Shown here: positions 40,497-51,900 of the stretch, in pieces
Position numbering within the stretch: the first letter of the stretch is position 1
Layout: the number at the start of each line of letters is the position of its first letter
NCBI GenBank assembly: GCA_032191485.1
Contig: JAVDOI010000016.1
Location: 5,092,719 to 5,156,718, forward strand
Direction of reading: 5' to 3'
DNA length: 64,000 nt
Source of the DNA: Leptoclinus maculatus
Lineage: Eukaryota; Chordata; Actinopteri; Perciformes; Stichaeidae
Notes under the pieces: generated by a model
Database searches by the model: none
Told to the model about the DNA's origin: nothing
The model's input: only the letters and a program-made list of their open reading frames with translations
Position numbers and translations under genes: made by a program

Positions 40497-42088
40497 TACA
40501 TCATTGTGTATGCAAAGGACTGTGTTATGCTCATTAGACTAACCACATTAGCCCTGGAAGGAACAGTGGTTGTGCTAAGTTGATGAGAGAGCAAAGAGAC
40601 TCAAGAGTCGAAAGCACTGAAATAGGAAGGAATGAGTGGAAAGATAGCAAGGAAACACACACATTTAAATGGCTTGAAATAGATACTATTGTCTTCTTGA
40701 TTTAATGAGACATCAATATGATGTTATAATTGACCCCCTGTTGCTATTCCGTCAAGCTCTCAGAACTACCATGGAGCCCACACTGTCACTAACTGCAATC
40801 CCCTACTGCATTCACTGAATAAGTATTGTATTTTTGGAAAAACACAAAAGCGATTTCAGAAATACCTTCAGTAGCTAGTGTAGCAGAGAAGGTTTAATGC
40901 TAGGTTAAAGATTCGTAACGTACTTTTTTTTCTTTACATTAATACAACGTTTTAGAAACGGATAGCTCCTTCCAACCTCTTCGGGTAACGAGTATCACTA
41001 TTACATAACGTGTAACCATGACTAGCTAGACATTCACAAAACCAGGCTGAGAAAGAAGAACAAAAATAAACAATAGCATGAGTCTATTGAGCAGAGCCGG
41101 TTAGTGTTTGGACCCTGGTCGGTGCTGGCTGATGCTACGCTATGATTGGTCAGTCTGCGTCAACAGTGGGACTTAGCAAAGGGTCAGTTCAAATCATATC
41201 TTTTATGTTACAGGCTGAGACGCCCCATCCATGTTGGCTTTTTGAAGCACACTAAGTCACTACTAATTGTTCAATAGTTGAAACTGATGCCATATGGCAT
41301 GGTAGCTAGTTGTATCATATTTTGGTGGTGTTGTTTATATCATTGTCTGGTGGTATTAGTTTCTCTGTCGAAATAGCAGTCAGTGACTCAGAACTCTCTG
41401 AAAACTAAAAATTGCGTGTGTCCCAGTTCTGCTCTGTTTTTCTTTTTTTACTGATTGTATACGGAGTGGATTCTGTTGCTTTAGATGTATTCTCCCAGGC
41501 TGCAGAGATTTAGACTCGAGGCCTTTTTCTGATTCATCCCTCGGGTACCAGCAGTTGGAAAATATCCCTAAGCATACATTTTTCAGGGCACAGCAACTAT
41601 CTTCTTTTGTCAGAAATAATAAGAACTCAAAAGTATATTTAACATAGGGACCCAGGCGAAGAGACATGAAAGCACTATGGACAATCCATTTTGATGTTCA
41701 ATATACTATATATATTTTGATTTGATTGCCACATATAGAGCAAAGAACACAAAACAGCAGATGCCAACACAAAGCCTTAGACTGAACGTTGAATGGAAAA
41801 CCACAGCACACAATATTTTGAAAGCTTTTACTGTATACGACTGTTGCGTAAAGCAGCAGCCAGTTCCATTGTGAGCTACTGAAGCTGTTCAGTGCATTGT
41901 GCAGGTCAGATAACTATGGAAGTCCATTCCCGCAGCAAAAAAGAAAAACCCACCCACAAAATAAATAATAATAATTCTAATAATTTTTTTTTTTATTTAA
42001 CTTTTTTTCCACCGGCAAAAAAAAAAAAAAAAAAATGTTGGTGCATCCATCTGTAACCATAACACTGACCAGATTTTTCCAGTTGCTA

Positions 42089-42170
42089 TAGAAAGTCGAA
42101 ATTATGAGATAGAAAGTCGAAATTATGAGATAGAAAGTCGAAATTATGAGTAAATCGAAATTATGAGATA
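42089..42170. repeat. 21-bp tandem repeat in the left foldback arm
   Basis: GAAAGTCGAAATTATGAGATA is repeated three times, and a fourth diverged unit reads TAAATCGAAATTATGAGATA. The right arm has only one unit (about 42834-42858), so the array expanded, or collapsed, on one side only. Confidence 0.85.
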
Positions 42171-42386
42171 CTTTAACACAACAGTCATAGAAGCAGCTAT
42201 GACATATGAATGGATTGTGAGTACATTGAAGACTTCTTTAAAACGTGGCTTTACAACACATGAAATACAGATGATGTTTCACATGGATTGTAATGAGCAA
42301 ACGCACCCTTGAATAGAATGTTAAGCAAGAAGCAGCTCTGGAGTATAAAGAATGAAACCAATGTGGCTGAGGTGGCGACCAATAAA

Positions 42387-42640
42387 CAGCAACTGGAAAC
42401 ATCTTCTTTTTTTTTTTTTTTGCTGACAGAGAAAAAGTAAAAAAAAAATATATATATATATATATATTTTTTTTTTTTTGTGAATTAATTATTATTATTT
42501 TTTTTTTTTGTGAATTCATTTTTTTTTTTTTTTTTTTTTGTGAATTCATTTTTTTTTTTTTTTTTTTTGTGAATTCATTTTTTTTTTTTTTTTGTGATCT
42601 TATTTTATTTTTTTTTGCTGGCGTGAATGGGCTTCCATAG
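42387..42640. repeat. Foldback loop: third copy of an element terminus
   Basis: The loop starts AGCAACTGGAAACATC and ends GCTGGCGTGAATGGGCTTCC-ATAG. The right arm contains the same two landmarks in the same order (about 42858 and 43095-43118), with T-rich filler between. The loop is therefore a shortened direct copy of the right-hand terminal section. It also holds (GTGAATTCA + poly T) units and a short TA repeat. Confidence 0.65.
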
Positions 42641-43649
42641 TTTATTGGTCGCCACCTCAGCCACATTGGTTTCATTCTTTATACTCCAGAGCTACAAGGG
42701 TGCGTTTCTCAGTACAATCCATGTGAAACATCATCTGTATTTCATGTGTTGTAAAGCCACGTTTTAAAGAAGTCTTCAATGTACTCACAATCCATTCATA
42801 TGTCATAGCTGCTTCTATGACTGTTGTGTTAAAGTATCTCATAATTTCGACTTTCTATAGCAACTGGAAACATCTGGTCAGTGTTATGGTTACAGATGGA
42901 TGCACCAACATTTTGTATTTTTTTTTTTGCTGGTGGAAAAAAAGTAAAATAAAAAAAAAAAAATTATTAGAATTATTATTATTCATTTTGTGGGTGGATT
43001 TTTTTTTTTTTTTTTTGTGATCTTATTTTATTTTATTTTTTTTTTAGATCTTATTTTTTATTTTTTTTTTTTAGTGATCTTATTTTTTTTTTTTGCTGGC
43101 GGGAATGGGCTTCCATAGATAACAGCTATAAATCTCTGTAATGATTTTTTTTATACGCTTGCATTAAGAATTTGCATTGTGATAGAATATCTGAATAAAA
43201 GTTTTGAAAAATGGTTGCGAAGTTGAAGACTCATGTTGAGTCAGATGAAGTTAAGATAATGTGCTTCATAAGAATAACAGGTTTCAGTGTACCATGTTTT
43301 AAAAGACATAAGCTTTGTCTCACATTTGTACTGCAACATTGCCACAGCGAATTATTCACAAGTTAGTGGAGCCATCTCAGCCATTAGAAATTCACAAAGT
43401 GCTTAAACTTCCTGCTTCCTTACAGTGCAGTCACTTTGCTGCTTGCTCTTGCCTCTGCTTACATTTTCTTGCTTTTCTTGTTTTTCTTAAACATTTTTAT
43501 TTTATTTAATTTTTTTATTCAAATTGCCAGATATATCACATATATCACTCTTCAACGTTTGAGTGAAGACAAATCCAGAAAGTGGTCGAGCTATTTGGGT
43601 TGTTAGCTAATGCTAACTAGCAGCTAAGCTAAAGCTGAATAGCAGCAAG

Positions 43650-44767
43650 ATGCCTCCCTTCTCCACGGACAACTACCACAAACTCCTGCAGAAGATTGCA
43701 GTCCACTGACTAGAAGTAAACGTGGAGGTAAATGGACTATGTGGGAATGATACCACTTTACCATGGACTCAAAACTTTGGACAAACGCAAGCGAAGACAC
43801 AGCTAACTAGCACCACCAGGCCTACCAAGAAACAGGAGGAGAGAGCAGATAATGTATCTTCAAATTGTAGTCCTCCCTGGAACTCTCTCGGTGCAAAGCC
43901 GAAGAGAAAATCATACCCTCAGGATGTGGCAGAACGACTAACAGGCAGAGCCCAGCGCCCTGAGATTTGTGATGCGACTGGCTGGCCTGCACTAGCACAC
44001 AGACAGAACTCCTCCTCAACCCCTGCACTCAGACGGACAAAGCCAAGGACAGCTGAGAAAAGCAAAACCAGCAAAAAACCTCCACAACAACCAAGCCTAC
44101 AACTTCAAAACAGATTTGCTCCATTGTCGCAGGATCCTAAATCTCCATCGGATGACCTGGATAAGCAGCTATCTTCTCAAAGCAGGGTAAGAACTGAGAG
44201 TAAATGTGAGAGTAAAAGGCCGCATGGAAAGCTAATGACTGGGCCTGAGACTCTGATTGTTGGTGACTGTGCTGTAAAAGATGTCAGAACGATGTGCAGC
44301 AAGAATACCAAAATACGAAAGATATGGTCTCTAACATGAGAGACAAAATCCTGGACATCGTGGCTGACCATCCCACGGTGAAAAACATCATCGTGCATAC
44401 AGGAAGCTGTGATATTGTGAAACAGTCTGAAGTTCTGAACCGAGACTTTATTGATCTGTTAAACACAGTCAGCTCTGTCAATGCTGAGGTGTTTATCAGT
44501 GGCCCTCTTCCACCAGTCAGAGGAGGAGATGAAGGATTCAGCAGGCTGTTTGCACTGAACAAATGGCTGTCAACTGCATGTACTGACCATTCAGTACATT
44601 TGATCAACAATTTCTACCTTTTTTTGGAGCGCAGACATATTTTTAAGGCACATGGAGTTTGCCTGAACAAGTCAGGGATAAAACTGTTTACCTCTAACCT
44701 ATTTTCCTTCCTGCGTCACCCGTCTGTTCCCACTGCCAAGGACAAGAGGAATCTAAACAAGAGATAA
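43650..44767 (+). pseudogene. LINE ORF1 with esterase-like (SGNH) domain, degenerate
   Basis: ORF1 starts at ATG 43650 (MPPFSTDNYHKLLQKI) and meets an in-frame TGA at 43707-43709, after which the same frame stays open to 44339. The first half is basic and rich in Ser, Pro and Lys. From about 44240 it reads TLIVGDCAVKDV, the first block of an SGNH/GDSL-type esterase-like domain, where a Ser normally follows GD; here it is Cys. A frameshift or small deletion at about 44310-44325 moves the frame. Translation then continues DMVSNMRDKILDIV, IVHTGSCDIVK, FISGPLPPV and LNKSGIKLF up to the stop at 44765-44767. In CR1-type elements ORF1 binds RNA, and some carry this esterase-like domain. The coding capacity is lost by the stop, the shift and the Ser-to-Cys change. 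Confidence 0.82.
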
Positions 44768-44802
44768 CCACACAGCATTGCCTTGGAGACCTTACGGGAA
44801 GG

Positions 44803-45210
44803 ATGCCCCCGCCTAACGACAGCCAAGAGGAGGAGTCTCCAACCTCACCATCAGGGACCGCCTCTGATCTCCCACTTTCCCCACCCTTCCGAGAGGAGGA
44901 GTCTTTACCTCCCTCCCCAGCACCTACTTCCACACCCCAGACTCCATCCAGGTCCCTTTCCTCTCTCACACTCTCCCTATCCAACCTGGAGTTCACTGAC
45001 CACATGAAAGAGCTGGTCATTGCTGGAACCAAACACACTCCTCGCCCCACTCCTCGACGTACAGTTCCAGCCCCACCCCCGCAACTGGCTCCAAGTCCTC
45101 AGCCAGTTTTGACACAATCGGCAAAGTTAAAGTGCCCTGCCCCTCCCCCACCTCCACTACGGCTCCACAACCATCCTCTGTCTCCCCTACCTGTTAAAGG
45201 CAATAATTGA
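44803..45210 (+). pseudogene. Proline/serine-rich linker reading frame of the LINE
   Basis: This is an open stretch of 135 codons, very rich in Pro, Ser and Thr (for example PTPRRTVPAPPPQLAPSP), lying between the esterase-like ORF1 segment and the endonuclease. It ends with TGA at 45208-45210. It could be the end of ORF1 in another frame or a spacer translated in intact relatives. The low complexity gives no fold prediction. It sits 36 nt after the previous stop and 70 nt before the next open frame, in the order expected inside one element. Confidence 0.5.
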
Positions 45211-45279
45211 TAACTTCTGGGTCCAGGCTACAAGGCTAATGACACCAATGATTCTCTCCAGGAAAAGTCGAGGCCCTGT

Positions 45280-46228
45280 ATGCAGCTATCCTTCTCAATT
45301 CCTGTCCTGATAGTTTATAGAAAAAGAAAGGTGAGGCTGCGAAGAAACAATAGTAAACCTGCAAACTTATCAAACTTAACATTCATTCCTCGTCAGCCTG
45401 TCCAAATAAATTGGGCAAATAAAGCTTTAACCACATTAAACTTAGCTTTATTAAATGTCAGGTCTCTGTCAGGAAAAACATTTTTAATCAATGATTTTAT
45501 TGTTAGGCACAAACTGGACATTTTGTTTTTAACTGAAACTTGGTTAAACCAAGATAACAGTGCAGCTGTTCTTATTGAATCAACACCTCACAACTTCAGT
45601 TTCATGAGTGAAACAAGAGCGCATAAGAAAGGAGGTGGAGTTGCTATTTTATTTAATGGTTCTCTTCAATGCAAGCAGATGTCCTTTTTGTCATTTTAGT
45701 TCTTTTGAATATGTGGCTCTGAATTCCACTCAAGCTTCATTCCTAAACATTTACAGACCTCCTAAATACTGTGCAACCTTCTTTGATGAGTTTACTGAAC
45801 TGCTGTCTATAATCTGTATTGATTTTGACTGTGTTGTTATTGTTGGCGATTTTAATATCCATGTTGATAATCCCCAGGACAGAGGGTCTATAGAACTATG
45901 TGGTGTCCTTGATAAGTATGATCTGACTCAGCATGTGACAGGACAGACCCACAACAGGGGGCACACTCTGGACCTAATCATCACCAAAGGTGTAAACATT
46001 TCCAAGGTTGCTGTGACTGGTGTTGCACTCTCTGATCATTTCTGTGTTTTCTTTGAGAATGCAATCTCCTTGCACACAAATGTCCAAACCGGGGTTGTGA
46101 CAAAGCATTACATCTCTGAAAACACCAGTGAACTATTTATTCAGAAGTCCTCCTCCACACCAGCCCTCTCTTGCATCTCAGTCAATGAGCTAAAAATGTT
46201 ATTGATGCCATTGCACCCACTAAAGTGA
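45280..46228 (+). pseudogene. LINE ORF2 N-terminus: apurinic-type endonuclease, frameshifted
   Basis: The first frame (45280-45699) holds LALLNVRSLSGK, ILFLTETWL and KKGGGVAILF. A frameshift near 45680 moves reading to the frame that ends at 46228, which holds FLNIYRPPKY, IVGDFNIHVD, HTLDLIIT and VALSDHF. These are the ordered signature blocks of the exonuclease-endonuclease-phosphatase fold used by LINEs to nick target DNA: the Glu of the TETW block, the GDFN Asp/Asn and the SDH Asp/His are all present. Beyond about 46195 the frame shifts again, with reading best continued in a third frame (VIDAIAPTKVKVV) before returning near 46280. The residues look functional, but the frame is broken. Confidence 0.85.
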
Positions 46229-46231
46229 AGG

Positions 46232-48158
46232 TTGTCTCGGGTAAGCAAAGATCTCCTTGGAGAAATGCTACGTCGGAAAGCTGAGCGCAGGTCGCGAAAA
46301 ACAAATCTCCAGGTTCACTGTGACATCTATAAAGACAGACTTTGGAATTATAATTTGGAACTTAGAAATGCAAGGCAGTCCTTCTCTGACATCATAACCA
46401 AAAACAATAACAATACACGCGCCTTATTTGCTACCGTCGACAGGCTAACAAACCCTCCAGTGTCAGTAGCTGCTTAGCTCCAATCCACCTGGGCATGCAA
46501 TCAATTTGCCTCCTTCTTTACTGACAAAATTCAGAAAATTAGACAAGCAGTCAGTGCCTCCACACCAACCACAGGATATGTGTTGTCCCCATCTCTAAAT
46601 AACATCCATTCAAATATCATGACACAATTTCATTCAATCGACCTTAGAAGCCTAGAAGACATTATACAACATCTGAAGTCATCCTCCTGCTGCTTGGATA
46701 TTCTACCAACACACTTTTTCAAAAATATTTCAAACTGCATGACCACTGATCTTTTACAAATTGTAAACACATCCCTTCTCTCAGGTGTCTTCCCACAAGC
46801 CCTAACAACTGCAGTTATTAAACCACTCCTAAAGAAGGCTAATTTAGACTCTGCAACAATGAAAAATGACAGGCCAATATCAAACCTCCCATTTTTAAGT
46901 AAAATAGCTGAACAACTTCTTGGCCGTAAATAACTGTTTTGATGTCTTCCAGTCAGGCTTTCGACAGCACCACAGTACTGAAACTGCTCTTGTTAAGGTT
47001 TTCAACGACATCCACTTAAACACAGACAATGGCAGAATTTCAGTCTTAGTATTGCTAGATCTCAGTGCTGCATTCGACACGGTCGACCATGACATACTAC
47101 TAGAAAGACAAAAAATCTGGGTGGGACTCTCTGGCACAGCACACAACTGGTTTGAATCCTGCTTGAAGGACAGAGAATACTTTGTGTCTGTAGCTAATTA
47201 CACATCAGAGCTGACTAAAATGACATGTGGTGTTCCCCAAGGTTCAATACTGGGGCCTCTTCTGTTCAACATCTACATGCTTCCACTAGCTCAGATTATG
47301 GAAAACAACAAAGTGTGTTATCATAATTATGCAGACGACACACAAATCTACATAACTATATCACCAGGGGACTATAATCCCATACAAGTGCTGGGTAAAT
47401 GCATTGAACAAATCAACAACTGGATGTGCCAGAATTTTCTTCAATTAAACAAAGATAAAACAGAAGTAATTGTTTTTGGTACCAAGGACGAACGATTGAA
47501 AGTCAGCGCTCAGCTTCAATCACTGATGTTAAAAACCACAAACCAAGCCAGAAATCTAGGTGTAGTTATGGATTCAGATCTCAACCTGAACAGCCATATC
47601 AAGACAATTACAAAATCAGCCTACTATCACCTGAAGGATATATCAAGGATTAGAGGATTTATGTCTCAACAGGATTTGGAAAAACTTGTCCATGCATTTA
47701 TCTTCAGTAGACTGGACTACTGTAACGGTGTGTTTACAGGTCTCTGTAAAAAGTCAATCAGAAAGCTGCAGCTGATTCAGAACGCTGCAGCTCGAGTCCT
47801 CACTAAGACCAAGAAAGTGGATCACATCACTCCAGTTCTGAGGTCTTTGCACTGACTTCCTGTCCAACAAAAAATTACCTTTAAAATCCTGCTGTTGGTT
47901 TATAAAGCACTGAATGGTTTAGGGCCAAAATACATCTCTGATCTGCTGCTACCTTATGAACCATCCCGACCCCTTAGGTCGTCTGGGACCGGTCTACTTT
48001 CTGTTCCCAGAGTCAGAACTAAACATGGAGAAGCAGCGTTCAGTTTTTCTGCTCCACATATCTGGAACAAAGTCCCAGAAAGCTGCAGGTCTGCTGAGAC
48101 CCTCAGCTCCTTTAAATCAAGATTGAAGACTTTTCTGTTTGCTGCTGCCTTTAATTGA
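46232..48158 (+). pseudogene. LINE ORF2 reverse transcriptase and C-terminal region, broken
   Basis: The segment begins with a Lys/Arg-rich linker (RKAERRSRKTNLQVH), passes a TAG at 46475-46477 and continues in the same frame to 46933 (RPISNLPFLSKIAEQLLG). A frameshift near 46920 moves to the frame that runs 46920-47855. RT blocks are in order: FQSGFRQHHSTETAL, LLDLSAAFDTVDH (motif A Asp, 47067-47078), GVPQGSILGPLLF and YADD (47328-47339). The thumb region LDYCNGVFTGL and IQNAAARVL follows. A TGA at 47853-47855 interrupts LRSLH-LPV, probably a Trp codon lost by G-to-A. The same frame then continues (VYKALNGLGP, HIWNKVPESC, FKSRLKTFLF) to the stop at 48156-48158. All three catalytic aspartates are retained. 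Confidence 0.9.
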
Positions 48159-48390
48159 ACCATATTCAAGGATATTAATCAATTCCCTACATTTCTACAT
48201 TTTACTACTGTATTTTATTTCTTACACTGCTTTTTAGTGTTTTAATGAATGTTCTTAATTGTTTTTAAATCTCCTTTTCTTTTGCCTCATGTTTTGATGC
48301 TTTTAATGGTTTTATGTGAAGCACTTTGAATTACCTTGTTGTTGAAATGTGCTATACAAATAAACTTGCCTTGCCTTGCCTTGCCTTGCC
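48159..48390 (+). mobile_element. LINE 3' UTR and (TTGCC)5 tail
   Basis: After the RT stop comes a T-rich 3' UTR ending in the typical motif AAATGTGCTATACAAATAAAC and then five TTGCC units (48366-48390). Short tandem 3' tails in place of poly(A) are usual for CR1/L2-group elements and mark the right-hand end of the copy. AATAAA at about 48359 could serve as a polyadenylation signal. Confidence 0.8.
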
Positions 48391-48873
48391 TAGTCAAGTG
48401 CCATTGACTTTCTGAGTTGTTGCTCCATGAGAAAAGTTGATTTGATATTGGATAATAGAAATATATGTGCAATTTATTTTCTGTTTTTGGCATTTGCCAT
48501 AGACAGGGATGTGGACAATAAGAACTACATACTACCTATTTCTCTCTCTTTTTTTTCGCCAAAGTATTTCTACGGAATGTCTTTCTTTTATTAGACGGAC
48601 GACAGTTGATAGTTGACAGGACATGACGGGAGCTAGATGCCATGCAACGAGTCCCCAGTTGAACTCAAACTAGGGACGTTGCAAGCACATGGTCAGCATC
48701 CATAATATATTCCTTTGAATTTAATTATTTAACATACATTAGCGTGACAAGAACTACATTACATGACAGATACCATCTTTAGGAAAAAGATCAGGTTACA
48801 TTTGTGTGTGGAGTTTTGAGACTATTTTCACGGTCTCCAGCTCCACACAGATCCACAAATGCATGCTGTGTTT

Positions 48874-48935
48874 AGATAGATAGATAGATAGATACTTTAT
48901 TCATCCCCAGGGGGAAATTTGTATGTTACAGCAGC
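48874..48935 (-). mobile_element. 3' tail of a non-LTR element with (GATA)n
   Basis: TAGATAGATAGATAGATAGA, then TACTTTATTCATCCCCAGGG and GGAAATTTGT, is the reversed 3' terminus of a very common fish non-LTR family, probably RTE-like or a dependent SINE, with a GATA-type tail. Only about 60 bp is recognisable. Confidence 0.6.
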
Positions 48936-51900
48936 AAGGATATACTTCTGCAAACAAAGTAACAGATTTATGTGTTGGCGGACAACTGGGACATTTGGGC
49001 TTTCAATGAAATTGGGCATTTTTATCTAAATAGTCAGAATAGCTTGTCAACCCTTGATTAGACCACATACATTTACTTACTTTATACCCTAAACATTAGA
49101 CTATAGATTTAAATATATGGTTTAAATAAGCTACTGCTAGGTGCTGGACCATTCTGGTTCAACTAGGAGAGACTAGTGTTTAGCTTTACCATTATGCTAA
49201 CCAGCGCTAAATTTATGTATCATCTTCATCATCTTTATTGAAGTTAGGCTATATGATGTTAACACCGATTAAACTATCCTAACTAACTCAGTTTTTTTCA
49301 TGGCAACATCATTCTGTTAAATGAAAATAGTGTTGATGTCTTGTGAATCATTTTCGATACACTTTTCCAAAATTCAGCATGGAAGCACACTCCCTCAATC
49401 ATGAAATATGATAATAAATAACTGATTTTAAATGAACTGGGTCAATATAAATGTCAAGTCGCAATGGGCAAACTTGAAGCAAAACGGTCACACTGCAGCC
49501 GCCTGATGGTAGTAAAACCGTTTCAGCTTCCATAATCACTGCCCCTACTGGCGGATAGATAAAGCATTGCAATTGATTTCCACACACGGTGCTTAGAGGC
49601 ATTACGTCATTGAGGGGGGTCACACACCACCAAGGACCAAGCAGGGACCCTGCGGGGATCTGTCACGGCCCAGCCCGTCATTTTAAATGGCTTTACTGTG
49701 GGTTAAATATTTATTCAGACTTTGTCAGAGAGGTACCAATCCAACTGATTTCAGAGGCTGTATAAGTTTTGGTGGTGTTATATTAAATCCCATTGTATTG
49801 TGAGGTGTTACTGTCCACCCCTGTGGACAAAACAGAAATTGAACATTCAAGCTTCACAAATGTAATATTTATTCCAATGTGTTGTGCTGTACTCTACAGG
49901 GCCATGTGGTTGTGTCCACTCCCTGTATATAAACACTATCTACTGTACTAAGTCTATTTCTGCCGTTCTACCTGTCTGGAGAGTATAATTCACAGCAGTG
50001 AAACACTCCTTCACAGTTCAGATGACATGGGCAGTCTTAGCATCAATAGTATTGATAGGGATGTGTACCCGTATCTTAGTCTGGCAGCAGGAGTGCAGGC
50101 ATGGCGGAAAATGGCCGAGAATGAGTGAGTGAATGAGAGATATCGATAAAGAGACGATTCACTCCTACTGAAGGTGCAATGTTGCTGTACACTTAATGTT
50201 GAACTAAGCTGTGGTCCAGCTGCCATACTGTACTCTCCCACTTCTCCCTTCTGTCTGTCGAAGAGATATAATGTTGTGGGAAGCTGCCAAAAGCAGAGTG
50301 GAAGGGCCCATTCATAATGAAGAAATGACACAACATCCGGTCTGCTCTTAGCTGAGGGTGATAAGGATCATTTAAAGCTCTTATGAATCTTCCAGCAGCT
50401 AAAACTGTAATTTGTGCCAGTTGTTCCTGCTGAATGCTTAAAAACCATCAATGACCAATTTGGCACTTTATCTTGTAAAAAAGGCGAGGAGTATGATCCA
50501 GGGTTTATACACTAAAGTACACAGATGTAAATGTATGGAAGATCTAAATTACAATTTTTGTATTGCTCTGACTTTGAAACAATTTATAAAAATGTAAATA
50601 GTGCAGTCAATATTCCCATTTCTTTTGTATCACATTTTAATTTACATTTTACATTATTTACATTATCTAATAATTTCACATTTAGATGGAATAAGTAGCT
50701 GCTCATCCTTAAAATAAGAAGGAGCATTACAATACATTTTAAGCCTTTTCCAGCGGCCTCTGAATGACAGACATTTAAATCTGAATAATGTAGTACAATC
50801 TGTCACAATCATATCACAGTTATCATCGTCACTGAGGGTAGAGTGGTGAAAACAGTGTGCCATTTATTTTAGTGGTGACTCCTTAAAATCCTACGATTGT
50901 GCTCTGAGTCAGAGCAAACTAAATGAGACTGTCTTATCTAGACTGTGAAATCACTGCGACAGCCCCAATTTATGCAGTATGCACTACATCAGCGGTGTGG
51001 TGGCTTGTTTATACTCTTACATTGGTAAAATGAGTGCAAGACACTGATGCCATCATGTTTTTACGGGCAAACAGATTGAGTGGCACAAAGTTATAATGTC
51101 TTCTTTCAGCCTGCTGGTGTCTTGATGCTAATTTTCCCTCTCCCGGGACCCTCCGTGCATAACTGAACTGGTCTGATGAGGTGAGGACTTCTGCAGAAAA
51201 ATACTGTGTGCTTTTGTTGATCAGCCCGAATCTGCATGGCAGATGTCCTTTTTTAATGGTTTCAATTATGAGTGTAGGAACATGAAAAAAATCGCTTACA
51301 ATGCCCTAGCCTCTTCCCTGATTTGGTCTCTGAATTTTGCTGACAGCGGAGTGAAAATCTCATTGTAATTGTATTGTATTGTATTGGGGTTTTAAAGATA
51401 TGCAGTGATGATTAGATGTATTTAAAAATTCATCCACCTCTACTGAATTCATCGTCCATCAATCAACGGAAATGACTGCTCTCCACAATGGGTTTGATAG
51501 ATTAGTAAATCTCTTTTTTTTCCCAAAGAAAGCAGCTGTTGTTTGCGTCTCCCTATTGCAACTCCTTTAATTACAGCAGACTTATTGACCGTTTAACAAT
51601 TCTTCCACCCATCCATTTCCATCCATATTCCCAGTCAACACATTCTCACACCAATGCGTCAAATACTGCATTTTGGTCGGTGCTCCTAAGCTTGAAACTA
51701 TGACTCTCTACATATCCCTCTAGAGTTAGTTTTGTACGTGTCAATGACCGCATGTCAATATCTGCTTATTACGGGTGTAGTGACTTTTCAACATGAACTT
51801 ACATTTTCACAGGAAGTAAGGTTCAGACAACAAAACTATAGGAAAAGAGCTTTGTTTACGTTAACTTGACTGACTAATGACTCATATCTATATCGAGTGA

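Larger units (their letters stand above)
33526..41909. other. Intron stretch with small inverted repeats
   Basis: Contains the AG tract and the two small hairpins listed separately. Otherwise nothing recognised; the Arg/Glu-rich ORF at 39930-40271 follows a purine-rich stretch and has no domain. Confidence 0.6.
41914..43118. mobile_element. Foldback element with long inverted arms
   Basis: The left arm (41914-42386) is the reverse complement of the right arm (42641-43118) over nearly its whole length. Outer ends are CTATGGAAG and CTTCCATAG. Both ends are flanked by ATAA (41910-41913 and 43119-43122), a candidate 4-bp target duplication. The arms match through the ATCCATCTGTAACCATAACA, AAGTCTTCAATGTACTC and ACCTCAGCCACATTGG blocks. 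The loop (42387-42640) contains poly(T)/GTGAATTCA tracts and ends in another CTTCCATAG. There is no transposase, so it is non-autonomous. The long lysine-rich ORF in this region is only poly(T) read backwards. Confidence 0.75.
43560..48390 (+). mobile_element. Near full-length CR1/L2-group LINE (non-LTR retrotransposon), broken
   Basis: This 4.8-kb element reads left to right as a short leader, an ORF1 with an esterase-like segment, a proline-rich stretch, an ORF2 with apurinic-type endonuclease and then reverse transcriptase, a 3' UTR and a (TTGCC)5 tail. The RT motifs (FQSGFR, HSTETAL, GVPQGSILGPLLF, YADD) and the C-terminal segment (WNKVPE, FKSRLKTFLF) place it in the CR1/L2/Rex1 group of LINEs abundant in teleosts; I do not commit to a named family. 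It carries at least two stop codons inside ORF regions plus several frameshifts, so it cannot encode its proteins. The left boundary is only approximate: repeat-like text begins after about 43560 and the first ORF1 ATG is at 43650. I could not identify target-site duplications. Confidence 0.9.

Noticed and set aside
42238..42675. Lysine-rich 145-codon minus-strand ORF
   Set aside because: It is the reverse reading of poly(T)/GTGAATTCA tracts in the foldback loop, not a protein.
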